NCBI GenBank assembly: GCA_012521915.1
Contig: JAAYLM010000420.1
Location: 1 to 33,804, forward strand
Source: Oscillospiraceae bacterium
GTDB lineage: Bacteria; Bacillota; Clostridia; Saccharofermentanales; UBA5734
Direction of reading: 5' to 3'
DNA length: 33,804 nt
The position numbers and the translations under genes were made by a program. The notes beneath the pieces were generated by a model that had not been told where the DNA came from, did not search any database, and was given only the letters and a program-made list of their open reading frames with translations. This document shows positions 15,479-24,823 of the stretch, piece after piece. Every line of letters starts with the position of its first letter. Positions within the stretch are counted from its first letter, which is position 1.

Positions 15479-16309
15479 TTACACTGAAGCTGCAGCCGGA
15501 AGCTGTCTGGCCAGTTCACCAATATCGGGATAAATGAGATCCGGACTGACACTGGCAGCCTGGATGTCCTCAAGGGTCGCTTCTCCGGAAAGAACGGCCA
15601 CAGACAGAATACCTGCATTGCGCGCAGAAGCAATGTCAGTGTAGATCCGGTCACCAACCATGGCCAGTTCCTGGCGTTTGTAGTGCCGATCTGCCATCAC
15701 CATGTCGATCATGGTGGTCTCCGGTTTTCCCATGATCCGTTGAGGACGAACACCGGTGCAGGTTTCCATATAGGCGATCAGGGCCCCACAGTCAGGTAAA
15801 ACCCGGCCATCCGCCAGAGGACAGACCTTATCCGGGTTTGTCGCCAGGTAGGGTACGCCCCGGCGAATGTAGTCACAGGAGATATCCAGTTTTTCATAAA
15901 CCAGTGTGGTATCAAAACCCAGCACAACATAGTCGATAGCCTGTTCGCGCTTGTCGGTCAGACGGATGCCGGCTGCAGCAAGATCTGCCATGAAGCCGGG
16001 TGTGCCAACCGGATAGACGACAGCAGGCCGCTCTTTGTCTTTTCGCAGATACAAGGCCAAGGCATCAGTTGATGTCAAGACCTGACGGGGTGTGGCCGCG
16101 ATGCCAATCCGTTCCAGGCGCTTCAGATAATGGGCTTTGCTGTGGGATGAGTTATTGGTCAGGAAAATATAGTCACGCGGACCGAGCGCAGCAAAAAAAG
16201 GCGCGGCTCCGGGCAGGGCTTCTTCACCCAGCGTAACAGTCCCGTCCATGTCCAGCAGCCAGCAGCGGATGTCGGCCAGGCGATGCTCGTTCTTTTCATT
16301 CAACAGCAC
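15479..16309 (-). CDS. HAD-IIA family hydrolase (NagD/PNPase-like)
   Basis: CWLLDMDGTVTLGEEALPGAAPFFAAL, FLTNNSSHSKAHYLKRLERIGI, KPETTMIDMVM, MVGDRIYTDIASARNAGI. Confidence 0.93.
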   Translation of the reverse strand: MLLNEKNEHRLADIRCWLLDMDGTVTLGEEALPGAAPFFAALGPRDYIFLTNNSSHSKAHYLKRLERIGIAATPRQVLTSTDALALYLRKDKERPAVVYPVGTPGFMADLAAAGIRLTDKREQAIDYVVLGFDTTLVYEKLDISCDYIRRGVPYLATNPDKVCPLADGRVLPDCGALIAYMETCTGVRPQRIMGKPETTMIDMVMADRHYKRQELAMVGDRIYTDIASARNAGILSVAVLSGEATLEDIQAASVSPDLIYPDIGELARQLPAAASV

Positions 16310-16318
16310 AGTTTCACC

Positions 16319-18367
16319 TCATTCATTTGGATGTTCTGGTTTGGCTCCAGACGCGTTGAGCAGCCGCAAGAGCGCTGCCTCATCAAGAACAGGAATAGCG
16401 AGTTCCCGGGCTTTGTCCAGTTTGCTGCCTGCTTCCTCCCCGGCTACAACATAACTGGTGCGTCGTGAGACGCTGCCGGCGACGCGGCCGCCGGCCGCTT
16501 CAATCAGATGCCGGGCTTCCTCCCGGCTCATGGTCGGCAAAGTTCCGGTCAAAACAAAGGTTTGCCCCTGCAATGTTTTTCCGGCGGCAGACGGCTGGTC
16601 AGCGTTCATGCGTACACCAAGCTGACGCAGTTGGTCTATGACATCCTTGGTCTGAGGCTGGTTGAAAAATTTGAGAACAGCTTGGGCGCTGACCTGCCCA
16701 AAATCCGGCAAGGCCAGAAGCGCTTCTTCACTTGCCTGCTCCAGACGCTCCATGCTGCCAAAGTGCGCAGCCAGCACTCTAGCTGCCTGACGCCCGATAT
16801 TGCGGATGCCCAGACCTGTCAGCAGCCGGTCCAGCGGGTTGTCACGGGATACGTCAATCGCCGCCAGCAGCTTATCCACTGATTTTTCCCGGCCTATCAG
16901 GTTCTTCTGGAGCAGCTCATCCCTGAATGACCGCAAGCGGTAAAGATCCGGCAGGTGGCGCAGATAGCCGGCCTGCATCAAAGCTTCCACCGATGCCGGA
17001 CCCAGTAATTTAATATCCATCGCTTCCTTTGACGCGAAGTAGATCAGCCTGCGGGCCAGCTGGGCCGGGCAGTCAACACCTGTACAGCGGATATCAGCAC
17101 CATCCTCCTCGCGCTCCGCCGGCGCGCCACAGACCGGACAGACCGATGGGATGACAAAGCGGGGCGGGCTGCCCTGCCGCAGATCATGGCGGACTGACAG
17201 CACCGCGGGGATGATATCCCCCGCTTTTTGTACCAGCACCGTGTCACCCAATCGTACATCAAGCTGGTCGATCATGTCCTGGTTGTGCAAAGTCGCCCGG
17301 CTGACCGTAGTTCCGGCCAGCCTGACCGGCCTGAGAATCGCCATCGGCGTCAGACGTCCGGTGCGGCCAACCTGGATCTGGATATCCAGGAGGTCTGTCT
17401 CCCTTTGCTCAGGAGGGTACTTGTAGGCTACCGCCCAGCACGGTACTTTGCTGGTCGCGCCCAGCTGTGCACGGGCAGCCAGATCATCCAATTTGACCAC
17501 AGCGCCGTCTATGCCATACGGCAAAGCAAAGCGCTTGCCCGCTATGGCTGTGATCTGCCGCCAGACTTCATCTGCTGTCCGGCAGACCGTAACGTCCGGT
17601 ATTACCGGAAAGCCCTGACGGGACAGCCAGTTCAGGCTTTCAGCATGCGACTGGAAAGAGCGGCCTTCGCAGAACTGGATGTTGAAAGCCATCAAGGACA
17701 AGTTCCGTTCCCTGACAACAGCAGGATCCAGCTGGCGCATTGTTCCGGCAGCGCAATTTCTTGGGTTGGCGAATATTTTACCGCCAGTTTCTTCCTGACG
17801 GATGTTAATTTGCTCAAAAGCAGCCAGGGACAGATAAACTTCCGCCCGCACCCCCAGAACCGGCAGCGGCTCAGCCAGTTGTTGGGGCAAGCCCGCCAGC
17901 ATGCGCAGATTCTCAGTTATGTCCTCGCCAACCTGACCATCCCCGCGGGTCAGACCCTGGACAAAGCGACCTTGCTCGTAACGCAACGATACCGACAATC
18001 CATCAATTTTTTGTTCGACAACAAACAGGGCTTGCGGCCAGGTATTCTGCATGCGCCGGATAAAGTCACGCACGTCATCTTCTGAGAAAACATCCTGCAG
18101 GCTGAGCATGGGCACCTGATGGGCTACGGCCCGGAAAACACGTTTGACCGATCCGCCCACTTCATTGATCGGCGAAAACGACGCAGCATACTGCGGCCAG
18201 GCCAGCTCCAGCTGACGTAGTTCCCGGGTCAGCGCGTCATAATCCTCATCACTGATTTCATTCTGATCAAGATCATGGTACAAATGATTATGATAGGCAA
18301 TCAGTTCCCGCAGCTGATCCATGCGCTGCCTGACATCGGGGGGCACCATCACTTGTTCATTATCCAT
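16319..18367 (-). CDS. ligA: NAD-dependent DNA ligase
   Basis: LIAYHNHLYHDLDQNEISDEDYDALTREL, VVEQKIDGLSVSLRYEQG, GTMRQLDP, CPVCGAPAEREEDGADIRCTGVDCPAQL, C-terminal BRCT (GQTFVLTGTLPTMSREEARHLIEAAGGRVAGSVSRRT). Confidence 0.98.
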   Translation of the reverse strand: MDNEQVMVPPDVRQRMDQLRELIAYHNHLYHDLDQNEISDEDYDALTRELRQLELAWPQYAASFSPINEVGGSVKRVFRAVAHQVPMLSLQDVFSEDDVRDFIRRMQNTWPQALFVVEQKIDGLSVSLRYEQGRFVQGLTRGDGQVGEDITENLRMLAGLPQQLAEPLPVLGVRAEVYLSLAAFEQINIRQEETGGKIFANPRNCAAGTMRQLDPAVVRERNLSLMAFNIQFCEGRSFQSHAESLNWLSRQGFPVIPDVTVCRTADEVWRQITAIAGKRFALPYGIDGAVVKLDDLAARAQLGATSKVPCWAVAYKYPPEQRETDLLDIQIQVGRTGRLTPMAILRPVRLAGTTVSRATLHNQDMIDQLDVRLGDTVLVQKAGDIIPAVLSVRHDLRQGSPPRFVIPSVCPVCGAPAEREEDGADIRCTGVDCPAQLARRLIYFASKEAMDIKLLGPASVEALMQAGYLRHLPDLYRLRSFRDELLQKNLIGREKSVDKLLAAIDVSRDNPLDRLLTGLGIRNIGRQAARVLAAHFGSMERLEQASEEALLALPDFGQVSAQAVLKFFNQPQTKDVIDQLRQLGVRMNADQPSAAGKTLQGQTFVLTGTLPTMSREEARHLIEAAGGRVAGSVSRRTSYVVAGEEAGSKLDKARELAIPVLDEAALLRLLNASGAKPEHPNE

Positions 18368-18380
18368 TCTGCCAGCCTCC

Positions 18381-19010
18381 TCAGCCTTTTTGTCTGCCTT
18401 TGCTCCAGAAAATCAGGGGAAGGACCGCCATCGCCAAGGGCAAAGCGGCCCAAACAACAACAGGCAGGTGCCAGACCTGGTCCAGCTGCATGATCAGCGG
18501 GTCCGATGGCAGTTCCAAAAAGAGAGCAGGCTGGCTTTTTGCCAAACCTAACCGGTCCAGAACAGGCGGGAGAAACCCATCCCTGATCAGCCAGACAGAC
18601 AAAGCGATCACATAAGCGTCGCTCAGCCACAAAGCCGGGCTTTTCACCCTGATGATCAAAAAAAGCAAGGCCAGAGCCAGCCCGATAGCAATAGCCGGGG
18701 ACACCGCATAGACTCGTCCGGTCCTGATACAGTGGATCAGGTGGTGCACCAGTGTGGCCAGCGAACAGATCCCCGCTATATAGAGGCGGCTGCGGCCGCG
18801 GCCGGCCAACAGGAGAACGACAAGCAGTACAGAGATGGAAAAATAAAGAAGAACGGGCTGCCAGGGTAAGGCGATCATCGTGTGCGTGGCGACTACACCG
18901 AACCACTGCCTGATCATGTCGGCAAAATACTTGAACGGGCTGGCCGGCAAAGTACTCCAGGAAAAAAGTAAGACAGCGAACATGATCCAGGCTCGGTTTT
19001 GGCTTTTCAT
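18381..19010 (-). CDS. Hypothetical multi-pass membrane protein
   Basis: Several hydrophobic segments; 13-nt gap to ligA on the same strand. No family recognised. Confidence 0.65.
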   Translation of the reverse strand: MKSQNRAWIMFAVLLFSWSTLPASPFKYFADMIRQWFGVVATHTMIALPWQPVLLYFSISVLLVVLLLAGRGRSRLYIAGICSLATLVHHLIHCIRTGRVYAVSPAIAIGLALALLFLIIRVKSPALWLSDAYVIALSVWLIRDGFLPPVLDRLGLAKSQPALFLELPSDPLIMQLDQVWHLPVVVWAALPLAMAVLPLIFWSKGRQKG

Positions 19011-19230
19011 GGCTATAGGATCCTTTCCTGCGTCAGGTCACTCCGCACTCTGGGTACAGGTGAATCATTTCCAATCGATCAAGCTACATTTTAACACAAC
19101 TAGTATGATATAGATGTGGTCTGACCGGCAGATGGAACGGCTTGGCGGCAGACAGCCTGTATTGCGGGCTATGTGGCAAAAAGCCGTTGAACAAGTTGTG
19201 TCTCCAGATAATCTTTTCCTGTTTTGTTAA

Positions 19231-19259
19231 CTGACGGCGTGTCTTGTTTGTGATAGAAT
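19231..19259 (+). promoter_or_regulatory. Candidate promoter of the alpha/beta hydrolase gene
   Basis: CTGACG, 17-nt spacer, TAGAAT; followed by AGGAGG RBS. Confidence 0.5.
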
Positions 19260-19284
19260 CAGAGCGACAGGAGGCTTGACCCGT

Positions 19285-20064
19285 ATGACGAACGAAAAAA
19301 TCATGCTTTGGACAGACAGTGAGCGTAATGTGGGCAGCGGCAGCGCCGTAGGCACCTTTACTTCCTGCCTGCCTGCCATGACCTGGTATCCGGCTGCGGC
19401 TGGTCAAGGACGGGGCAGCATCATTATCTGCCCGGGCGGCGGCTATACCCATAAAGCGGCACACGAGGGCGAGCCAATCGCCCTTAAGCTGAATGCTTAC
19501 GGGTTGAACGCCTATGTTTTGGATTACAGGGTCCATCCCGACCTGCACCCATCACCCTACCAGGATGCGCGGCGCGCCCTGCTCATCGCCAGGGAACGGG
19601 CCAGCCAGAACGGCAGCAGACCGGACCGTGTCGGCATCCTGGGTTTTTCTGCCGGCGGCCATCTGGCCGCATCAGCCGGCACCATGTGGGATCAGGAGGC
19701 CTGCCGGCCGGATGCCATGATTCTGTGCTACCCGGTGATATCCTTTGGCAAATCAGGGCATGTAGGCTGTCGGATCAACCTGCTTGGTGAAAGTGCAACC
19801 AAAACACAAATCGATGATCTTTCACTGGAAAACAGGGTTGACCGGCATACGCCGCCAACTTTCCTCTGGCACACAGCTGACGACGCAGCTGTACCTGTTG
19901 AAAACACCCTGCTGATGGCTGCGGCTCTGGCTGCCCGCCATGTGCCCTTTGCCTGCCACATTTATCCGCACGGCGCGCATGGTTTGGGTCTGGCTTCGCA
20001 ATACCCGGACATCAGTGGCTGGCCGGATGCCTGTGTGGCGTTTCTTGAGTCTCTTGGTTTCTGA
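19285..20064 (+). CDS. Alpha/beta hydrolase (acetyl-xylan esterase-like / BD-FAE-like)
   Basis: IICPGGGYTHKAAHEGEPIALKLNAYGLNAYVLDYRV, RVGILGFSAGGHLAAS nucleophile elbow, TPPTFLWHTADDAAVPVENTLLMA, HGAHGLGLA. Confidence 0.92.
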   Translation: MTNEKIMLWTDSERNVGSGSAVGTFTSCLPAMTWYPAAAGQGRGSIIICPGGGYTHKAAHEGEPIALKLNAYGLNAYVLDYRVHPDLHPSPYQDARRALLIARERASQNGSRPDRVGILGFSAGGHLAASAGTMWDQEACRPDAMILCYPVISFGKSGHVGCRINLLGESATKTQIDDLSLENRVDRHTPPTFLWHTADDAAVPVENTLLMAAALAARHVPFACHIYPHGAHGLGLASQYPDISGWPDACVAFLESLGF

Positions 20065-20076
20065 ACAGGTGTTTTC

Positions 20077-20973
20077 ATGAATGGTACACTGATCACCCTG
20101 ACCGTTTTGGGTGTCGTGTTGCTCGGCTGCCTGCTGCGTGCGTTCTGGGAGCCCACACAGCTGGCGGTCACGCACGTCATCATGGAAGCAGGCGAAAACT
20201 GCACAATAAAATCCTGTCAAACGGATGAAGAAAAAACCGCCCATCCTTTTCTTCACGTTCTTTTTTTCAGTGACTTGCATATGGACCACCTGAAACTAAA
20301 TCAGGATCACCTGCTGGCGGAAGCAGAACGATGGACGCCTGATCTCATTCTTTTTGGCGGGGATGTGACGGATGACCCCGCATTGCTGCCGGCTGTGCTT
20401 ACCTTGTTCAACCGGCTGCGCGAAAAGACCGGGCATGTGCCCCTGCTGGCCGTACCCGGCAACCATGACGATGAAGAGACGTTGCACGCGCTGGAAACAG
20501 CGGGCATCCGGGTTTTATGCAACAGCAGCCATACTCTGCAGTGCCGCGGCACCACCTGGCAGATTATCGGCCTGGAAAACAACCAGCGCGGCCGGCCGGA
20601 TGCCGATCGCGAAACAACTGGTTCTGTCGCGCCGCGGCAGCGTCTGGTTCTGACGCATAATGCGGATGACCTGCTAACCTTTCCACCCGGACAAGCCGGC
20701 ACTTTTTTTGCTGGTCATTTTCACGGGGGGCAGATCTGGCTGCCGTTCAGATTAGAATTCCGCCTGCTGCGCCGGGAAAAACTGCCAAGTCTCGGGCATT
20801 ACAAAGGCTGCGTCCGCTGGGGCGACATGACCGGCTACATCAACCGCGGCCTGGGCTGCGTGCTTATCCCCCTGCGCTTTCTTTCAAAGCCGGAACTGAC
20901 TCTGATCAAACTGACATCACGTGACGCGGCCACAGGATCAAACAATGAAAACGGAGGACCCGACCTTGGGTGA
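20077..20973 (+). CDS. Metallophosphoesterase (YkuE-like)
   Basis: VLFFSDLHMDHL, DLILFGGDVTDDP, LLAVPGNHDDEETL, LVLTHNADDLLTF, FFAGHFHGGQIWLPF. Confidence 0.93.
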   Translation: MNGTLITLTVLGVVLLGCLLRAFWEPTQLAVTHVIMEAGENCTIKSCQTDEEKTAHPFLHVLFFSDLHMDHLKLNQDHLLAEAERWTPDLILFGGDVTDDPALLPAVLTLFNRLREKTGHVPLLAVPGNHDDEETLHALETAGIRVLCNSSHTLQCRGTTWQIIGLENNQRGRPDADRETTGSVAPRQRLVLTHNADDLLTFPPGQAGTFFAGHFHGGQIWLPFRLEFRLLRREKLPSLGHYKGCVRWGDMTGYINRGLGCVLIPLRFLSKPELTLIKLTSRDAATGSNNENGGPDLG

Positions 20974-21466
20974 CCAGATTATCTCTTTTCTTGAATCGTT
21001 TTTTGGCAATGCCCGGGCACTGATCATTTTAATTGCCTCAGCCATCCCCATTACTGAACAACGGGCTACCATTCCGCTGGGCATCTTCTGGGACATGAAT
21101 CCCTGGCTGGTCGGTTCTCTTGCTTTCACAGGCAGTCTGCTGCCAGCGCCTTTGCTTCTGCTGCTTTATACGAAAATCCTTGCTTTGCTCGCCAGAATCA
21201 GCTGGCTCAACCGGTTGACACGATTTATAGACGAAAAAATCCAGAAGAAAGCCCGGCAATTCGAAAAATCAAGCGAAGCGGCCTTGATTGTTTTCATTGC
21301 CATTCCTTTGCCCGGTACCGGCATCTGGACCGGCAGCATGGTCGCCTCCCTGCTGGGTTTCAGCTTTCGCAAATCATTGCTCTGCGTCGTGCTCGGCGCT
21401 TTGATATCCGCGGTTGTGCTGACACTTGCCTTCAGCTTGATCCGGTACGGTGTGTCGTTCTTCTAG
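20945..21466 (+). CDS. Small multi-drug export family protein (Sm_multidrug_ex)
   Basis: ALIILIASAIPITEQRATIPLGIFWDMNPW, AALIVFIAIPLPGTGIWTGSMVASLLGFSFRKSLLCVVLGALISAVVLTLA. Start uncertain (20921 or 20945); overlaps upstream gene. Confidence 0.87.
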   Translation: MKTEDPTLGDQIISFLESFFGNARALIILIASAIPITEQRATIPLGIFWDMNPWLVGSLAFTGSLLPAPLLLLLYTKILALLARISWLNRLTRFIDEKIQKKARQFEKSSEAALIVFIAIPLPGTGIWTGSMVASLLGFSFRKSLLCVVLGALISAVVLTLAFSLIRYGVSFF

Positions 21467-21488
21467 ACAGCATGGGGGCAAAGCCCGC

Positions 21489-23876
21489 TCAAGTTTCTGG
21501 ATGTAGGGCAGCCGGTTCTATTTGCCATATCTCATCGGCGTAATCACGGATGGTGCGGTCAGAGCTGAAGTTTCCGCTGTTGATGATGTTCAGCCAACAT
21601 TTGCGGGCCCAGGCCAGCTGGTCACGATAATCGCGCTGGACACGCTGGCGGGTGCGGCGGTATTCGTCGAAATCACCCAGGACATAGTATGGATCAGCCG
21701 GCTGCCAGTCTGAGCCATAAAGCAGGCCATGATAAAGGTCGCGAAACATGCCGGTTCCCGCGTCGTTGAAAGTACCGTCGATCAGCGTGTCCACACAGCG
21801 TCGCAGTCCGGTGATATTTTGGTACTGCCACTGCGGGTTATAGTAGCCTTTGGTCTGCGGAAAATCCTCAACCCGGCAACCAAAGATGTAATTGTTGTCA
21901 TATCCGGCCGCTTCACCGATTTCCACATTGGCACCGTCACAGGTTCCCAGAGTCAGCGCTCCATTCATCATGAATTTCATGTTGCCGGTGCCGGACGCTT
22001 CCATGCCGACTGTTGAGATCTGTTCGGAGACATCCGCAGCCGGAAAGAGCTTTTCGGCCTTGGATACATTGTAATTGGGCAGAAAAACAACACGCATGAA
22101 AGGGCTTGTGTCCGGATCCTGATTAACCAAAAGGGCGACTTCATTGATGAACTTGATGATGGCTTTGGCACGGAAATAGCCCGGGGCTGCTTTTGCAGCG
22201 AAAATATAGGTGCTGGGCTGGATAACACGGCCAGGATTCTCTTTCAGGCGGAAATAATCGTCGAGAATCAACAGGGCATTAAGCAGCTGACGCTTGTATT
22301 CGTGCAACCGCTTGATCTGAACATCAAAAAGAGATGTTGGATCGATCTCGCAGTGCGCGGTTTGCCCGATGTAGCGGGCCAGCTTGTCCTTGTTGCGTTG
22401 TTTGATCGCCATCAGCCGCCGCATGACTGAGTCATCAGAAGCATAAGGGTGTAAAGCCTGCAGGCGGTCCATGTCGGTCAGCCAGGCTTCACTTCCAGAC
22501 AGTTCGGTCAGCAGATCAGCCAGTTCTGGATTGCACAGCCTCAACCAGCGCCGCGGCGTCACGCCGTTGGTTTTATTATTGAAGCGTTGCGGCCAGAGCC
22601 GGTAGAAATCACGCATGGTCTCCTGCTGCAGGATTCGTGTGTGCATGGCGGCGACACCATTGACAGAGTGGCTGCCGTAAACGGCCAGCCAGGCCATGCG
22701 GATGTGGCCGTCGCCCAGCGGAGCCAGATGCTGGAGCTGGTCTTCGTTCAGGCCGCGTTGTCTTGCCTCTTCACGGAACTGGCCGTCAATCCGTTCAATG
22801 ATCTGCATGATGCGTGGAAACAGGTAGCGGAAAATGCCTACTTCCCATTTCTCCAGTGCTTCTCCCATGATGGTGTGGTTGGTGTAGGCAAAGACACGGC
22901 AGGTGATCTGCCAGGCGTCCTGCCAGTCCATCTTATGCTCATCTGTCAGGATGCGCATAAGTTCGGGTATGGCGATAACCGGGTGCGTATCATTGAGCTG
23001 AATCGTGTTGTAATCGGCGAAATGGCTTAAGTCCTGGCCATGGTGCTGCATATAATCGGCCACAATGGTCTGCAGCGAAGCACTGACAAAGAAATACTGC
23101 TGACGCACCCGCAGGACTTTCCCATCATAGGATGAGTCGTTTGGATAAAGAACACGGCAAATGTCGTTGACCCGGTTGCGCTGGATCACCGCGTCATCGA
23201 AGCGCTGCGAGTTAAACAGATTGAAGTCAAACTCCTGGGCGGGCTCTGCCTTCCACAGGCGCAGTGTATTGATGTTCTCCGTAGCAAATCCTGTCACCGG
23301 CATATCATAAGGTACGGCATAGACTTCCAGATCCTGATAATGGATCCGTACTTTTTGCTGGTTGCGGCGGACAACAAAAGGATATGGCTGTTCCATCCAG
23401 GCGTCCGGGTATTCTTTTTGAAAACCTTGCTCGATCTCCTGGCGGAAAAGACCATAGCGGTAAAGAATACCATAGCCTCGCACTGGCAGGTTTGCAGTCG
23501 CGCAAGAATCGAGAAAACAGGCTGCCAGACGGCCCAGGCCACCGTTACCCAAACCGGGATCCACTTCTTCCTCTTCAAGTGTGGAAAGGTCATAGCCTAG
23601 CTCAGCGACCGCCTGTGCAGCCACCTTATGCAGATCAAGGTTGATCAGGTTGTTAAGCAAAGAACGGCCTTCGAGAAATTCCGCCGAAAAATAGTGGGTC
23701 TGGCGCTCTTTTTTGTAGCGCTCTTCTGTCTTTTCCCACCGTTCCGTCAGCTGTTCTATCACCACGCGCGACAAAGCGCGCCAGAAATCATTTGCTGTTG
23801 CGTTTTCCGGACTCTGGCCGGTCTCCGCTTTAACAAAGACAATTAATTTATTTTTCAGATCCTGTGTTGAGATCAT
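21489..23876 (-). CDS. glgP: Glycogen/starch/alpha-glucan phosphorylase
   Basis: TQDLKNKLIVFVKAETG, HYFSAEFLEGRSLLNNLINL, DPGLGNGGLGRLAACFLDSCATANLPVRGYGILYRYG, KAAPGYFRAKAIIKFINEVA, EASGTGNMKFMMNGALTLGTCDGANVEI. Start 23876 with GGGAGG RBS. Confidence 0.97.
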   Translation of the reverse strand: MISTQDLKNKLIVFVKAETGQSPENATANDFWRALSRVVIEQLTERWEKTEERYKKERQTHYFSAEFLEGRSLLNNLINLDLHKVAAQAVAELGYDLSTLEEEEVDPGLGNGGLGRLAACFLDSCATANLPVRGYGILYRYGLFRQEIEQGFQKEYPDAWMEQPYPFVVRRNQQKVRIHYQDLEVYAVPYDMPVTGFATENINTLRLWKAEPAQEFDFNLFNSQRFDDAVIQRNRVNDICRVLYPNDSSYDGKVLRVRQQYFFVSASLQTIVADYMQHHGQDLSHFADYNTIQLNDTHPVIAIPELMRILTDEHKMDWQDAWQITCRVFAYTNHTIMGEALEKWEVGIFRYLFPRIMQIIERIDGQFREEARQRGLNEDQLQHLAPLGDGHIRMAWLAVYGSHSVNGVAAMHTRILQQETMRDFYRLWPQRFNNKTNGVTPRRWLRLCNPELADLLTELSGSEAWLTDMDRLQALHPYASDDSVMRRLMAIKQRNKDKLARYIGQTAHCEIDPTSLFDVQIKRLHEYKRQLLNALLILDDYFRLKENPGRVIQPSTYIFAAKAAPGYFRAKAIIKFINEVALLVNQDPDTSPFMRVVFLPNYNVSKAEKLFPAADVSEQISTVGMEASGTGNMKFMMNGALTLGTCDGANVEIGEAAGYDNNYIFGCRVEDFPQTKGYYNPQWQYQNITGLRRCVDTLIDGTFNDAGTGMFRDLYHGLLYGSDWQPADPYYVLGDFDEYRRTRQRVQRDYRDQLAWARKCWLNIINSGNFSSDRTIRDYADEIWQIEPAALHPET

Positions 23877-24061
23877 TATTACCTCCCGGATGCCCACTTA
23901 GGGCAATTGCTTCATTATAAACAAAAATAGCCTGTCAGGCAATGAGATGTCACGTTTTGTCATGTTCACCCAGATGTGGGGTTCCGATGTAGCGTCTGCA
24001 GCCGATTGCATCTGGCTATCGACGCAGGTACAATGGAGAAGAATCCTGCCAGGAGGTCTTC

Positions 24062-24802
24062 ATGATGATTGCCGCGCTACCTTATTTCCCTCTCGGTATG
24101 GCTGTCGGGGCCCTGTCCGCAATGATCTTCCGTGTCATACCTGTCTCATGGTTGCTTGATTACGGTGAGACTGATGCAACAGCCGCCGGCAAAGCCCAGC
24201 GTGATTTCACCTTTTTCCCGGGCATGCTCATCCTGATGCTGATCGACGGGCTCCTTTTCTGGTGTGGCCGCCAGTATATCGGTCTGCAGCCACGCCTGCC
24301 GATTATTCTTTATATCACGCAACCCCTGCTGCTGATCATATTGTCTGACCTGAAAACCCGCATTATACCAGACCAGTTCATCCTGGCTTTATTGCCCGGC
24401 AGCCTGCTGCTTTGGCTGAGCGAAGGGCTTAGCGGTACGCAAGCCTGGGGCAGCGGTATCCTGAAACGGATTTTGGCTGCACTGCTTGCCGGTCTGCTGC
24501 TTTGGGGCTGTGGCTGGCTGGCCAGCCGTCTGCTGAAGAGAGAAGCGATGGGTATGGGTGATGTGAAACTGCTGGCCGCCTGCGCCTTTATCACCGGCCT
24601 GGGAGACTTGCCGTTTTTGTTTATACTCTCGTTTGTATCGGCGGCCTTTGTAGCACTGCCCCTGCTGATCAGCCGTCTATGGCGGCCGGCCAGCCCGGAA
24701 ATCGCTTTCGGCCCATATATCGTGCTGGCCACCCTTCTGCTGCTGTATTTCAATGATTTCATCCAGCATGCGTGGCAAACCTACCTGGCTTTGCTGCCAT
24801 AA
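24062..24802 (+). CDS. Prepilin peptidase, A24 family
   Basis: LIILSDLKTRIIPDQFI and REAMGMGDVKLLAACAFITG (catalytic Asp residues, GxGD motif); multi-pass; AGGAGG RBS. Confidence 0.85.
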   Translation: MMIAALPYFPLGMAVGALSAMIFRVIPVSWLLDYGETDATAAGKAQRDFTFFPGMLILMLIDGLLFWCGRQYIGLQPRLPIILYITQPLLLIILSDLKTRIIPDQFILALLPGSLLLWLSEGLSGTQAWGSGILKRILAALLAGLLLWGCGWLASRLLKREAMGMGDVKLLAACAFITGLGDLPFLFILSFVSAAFVALPLLISRLWRPASPEIAFGPYIVLATLLLLYFNDFIQHAWQTYLALLP

Positions 24803-24823
24803 AAGGAAAGGACGGTTTTCAGT

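Noticed and set aside
17228-18085. 285-aa plus-strand ORF
   Set aside because: Fully antisense to ligA, which has unambiguous motifs; typical shadow ORF in moderately GC-rich DNA.
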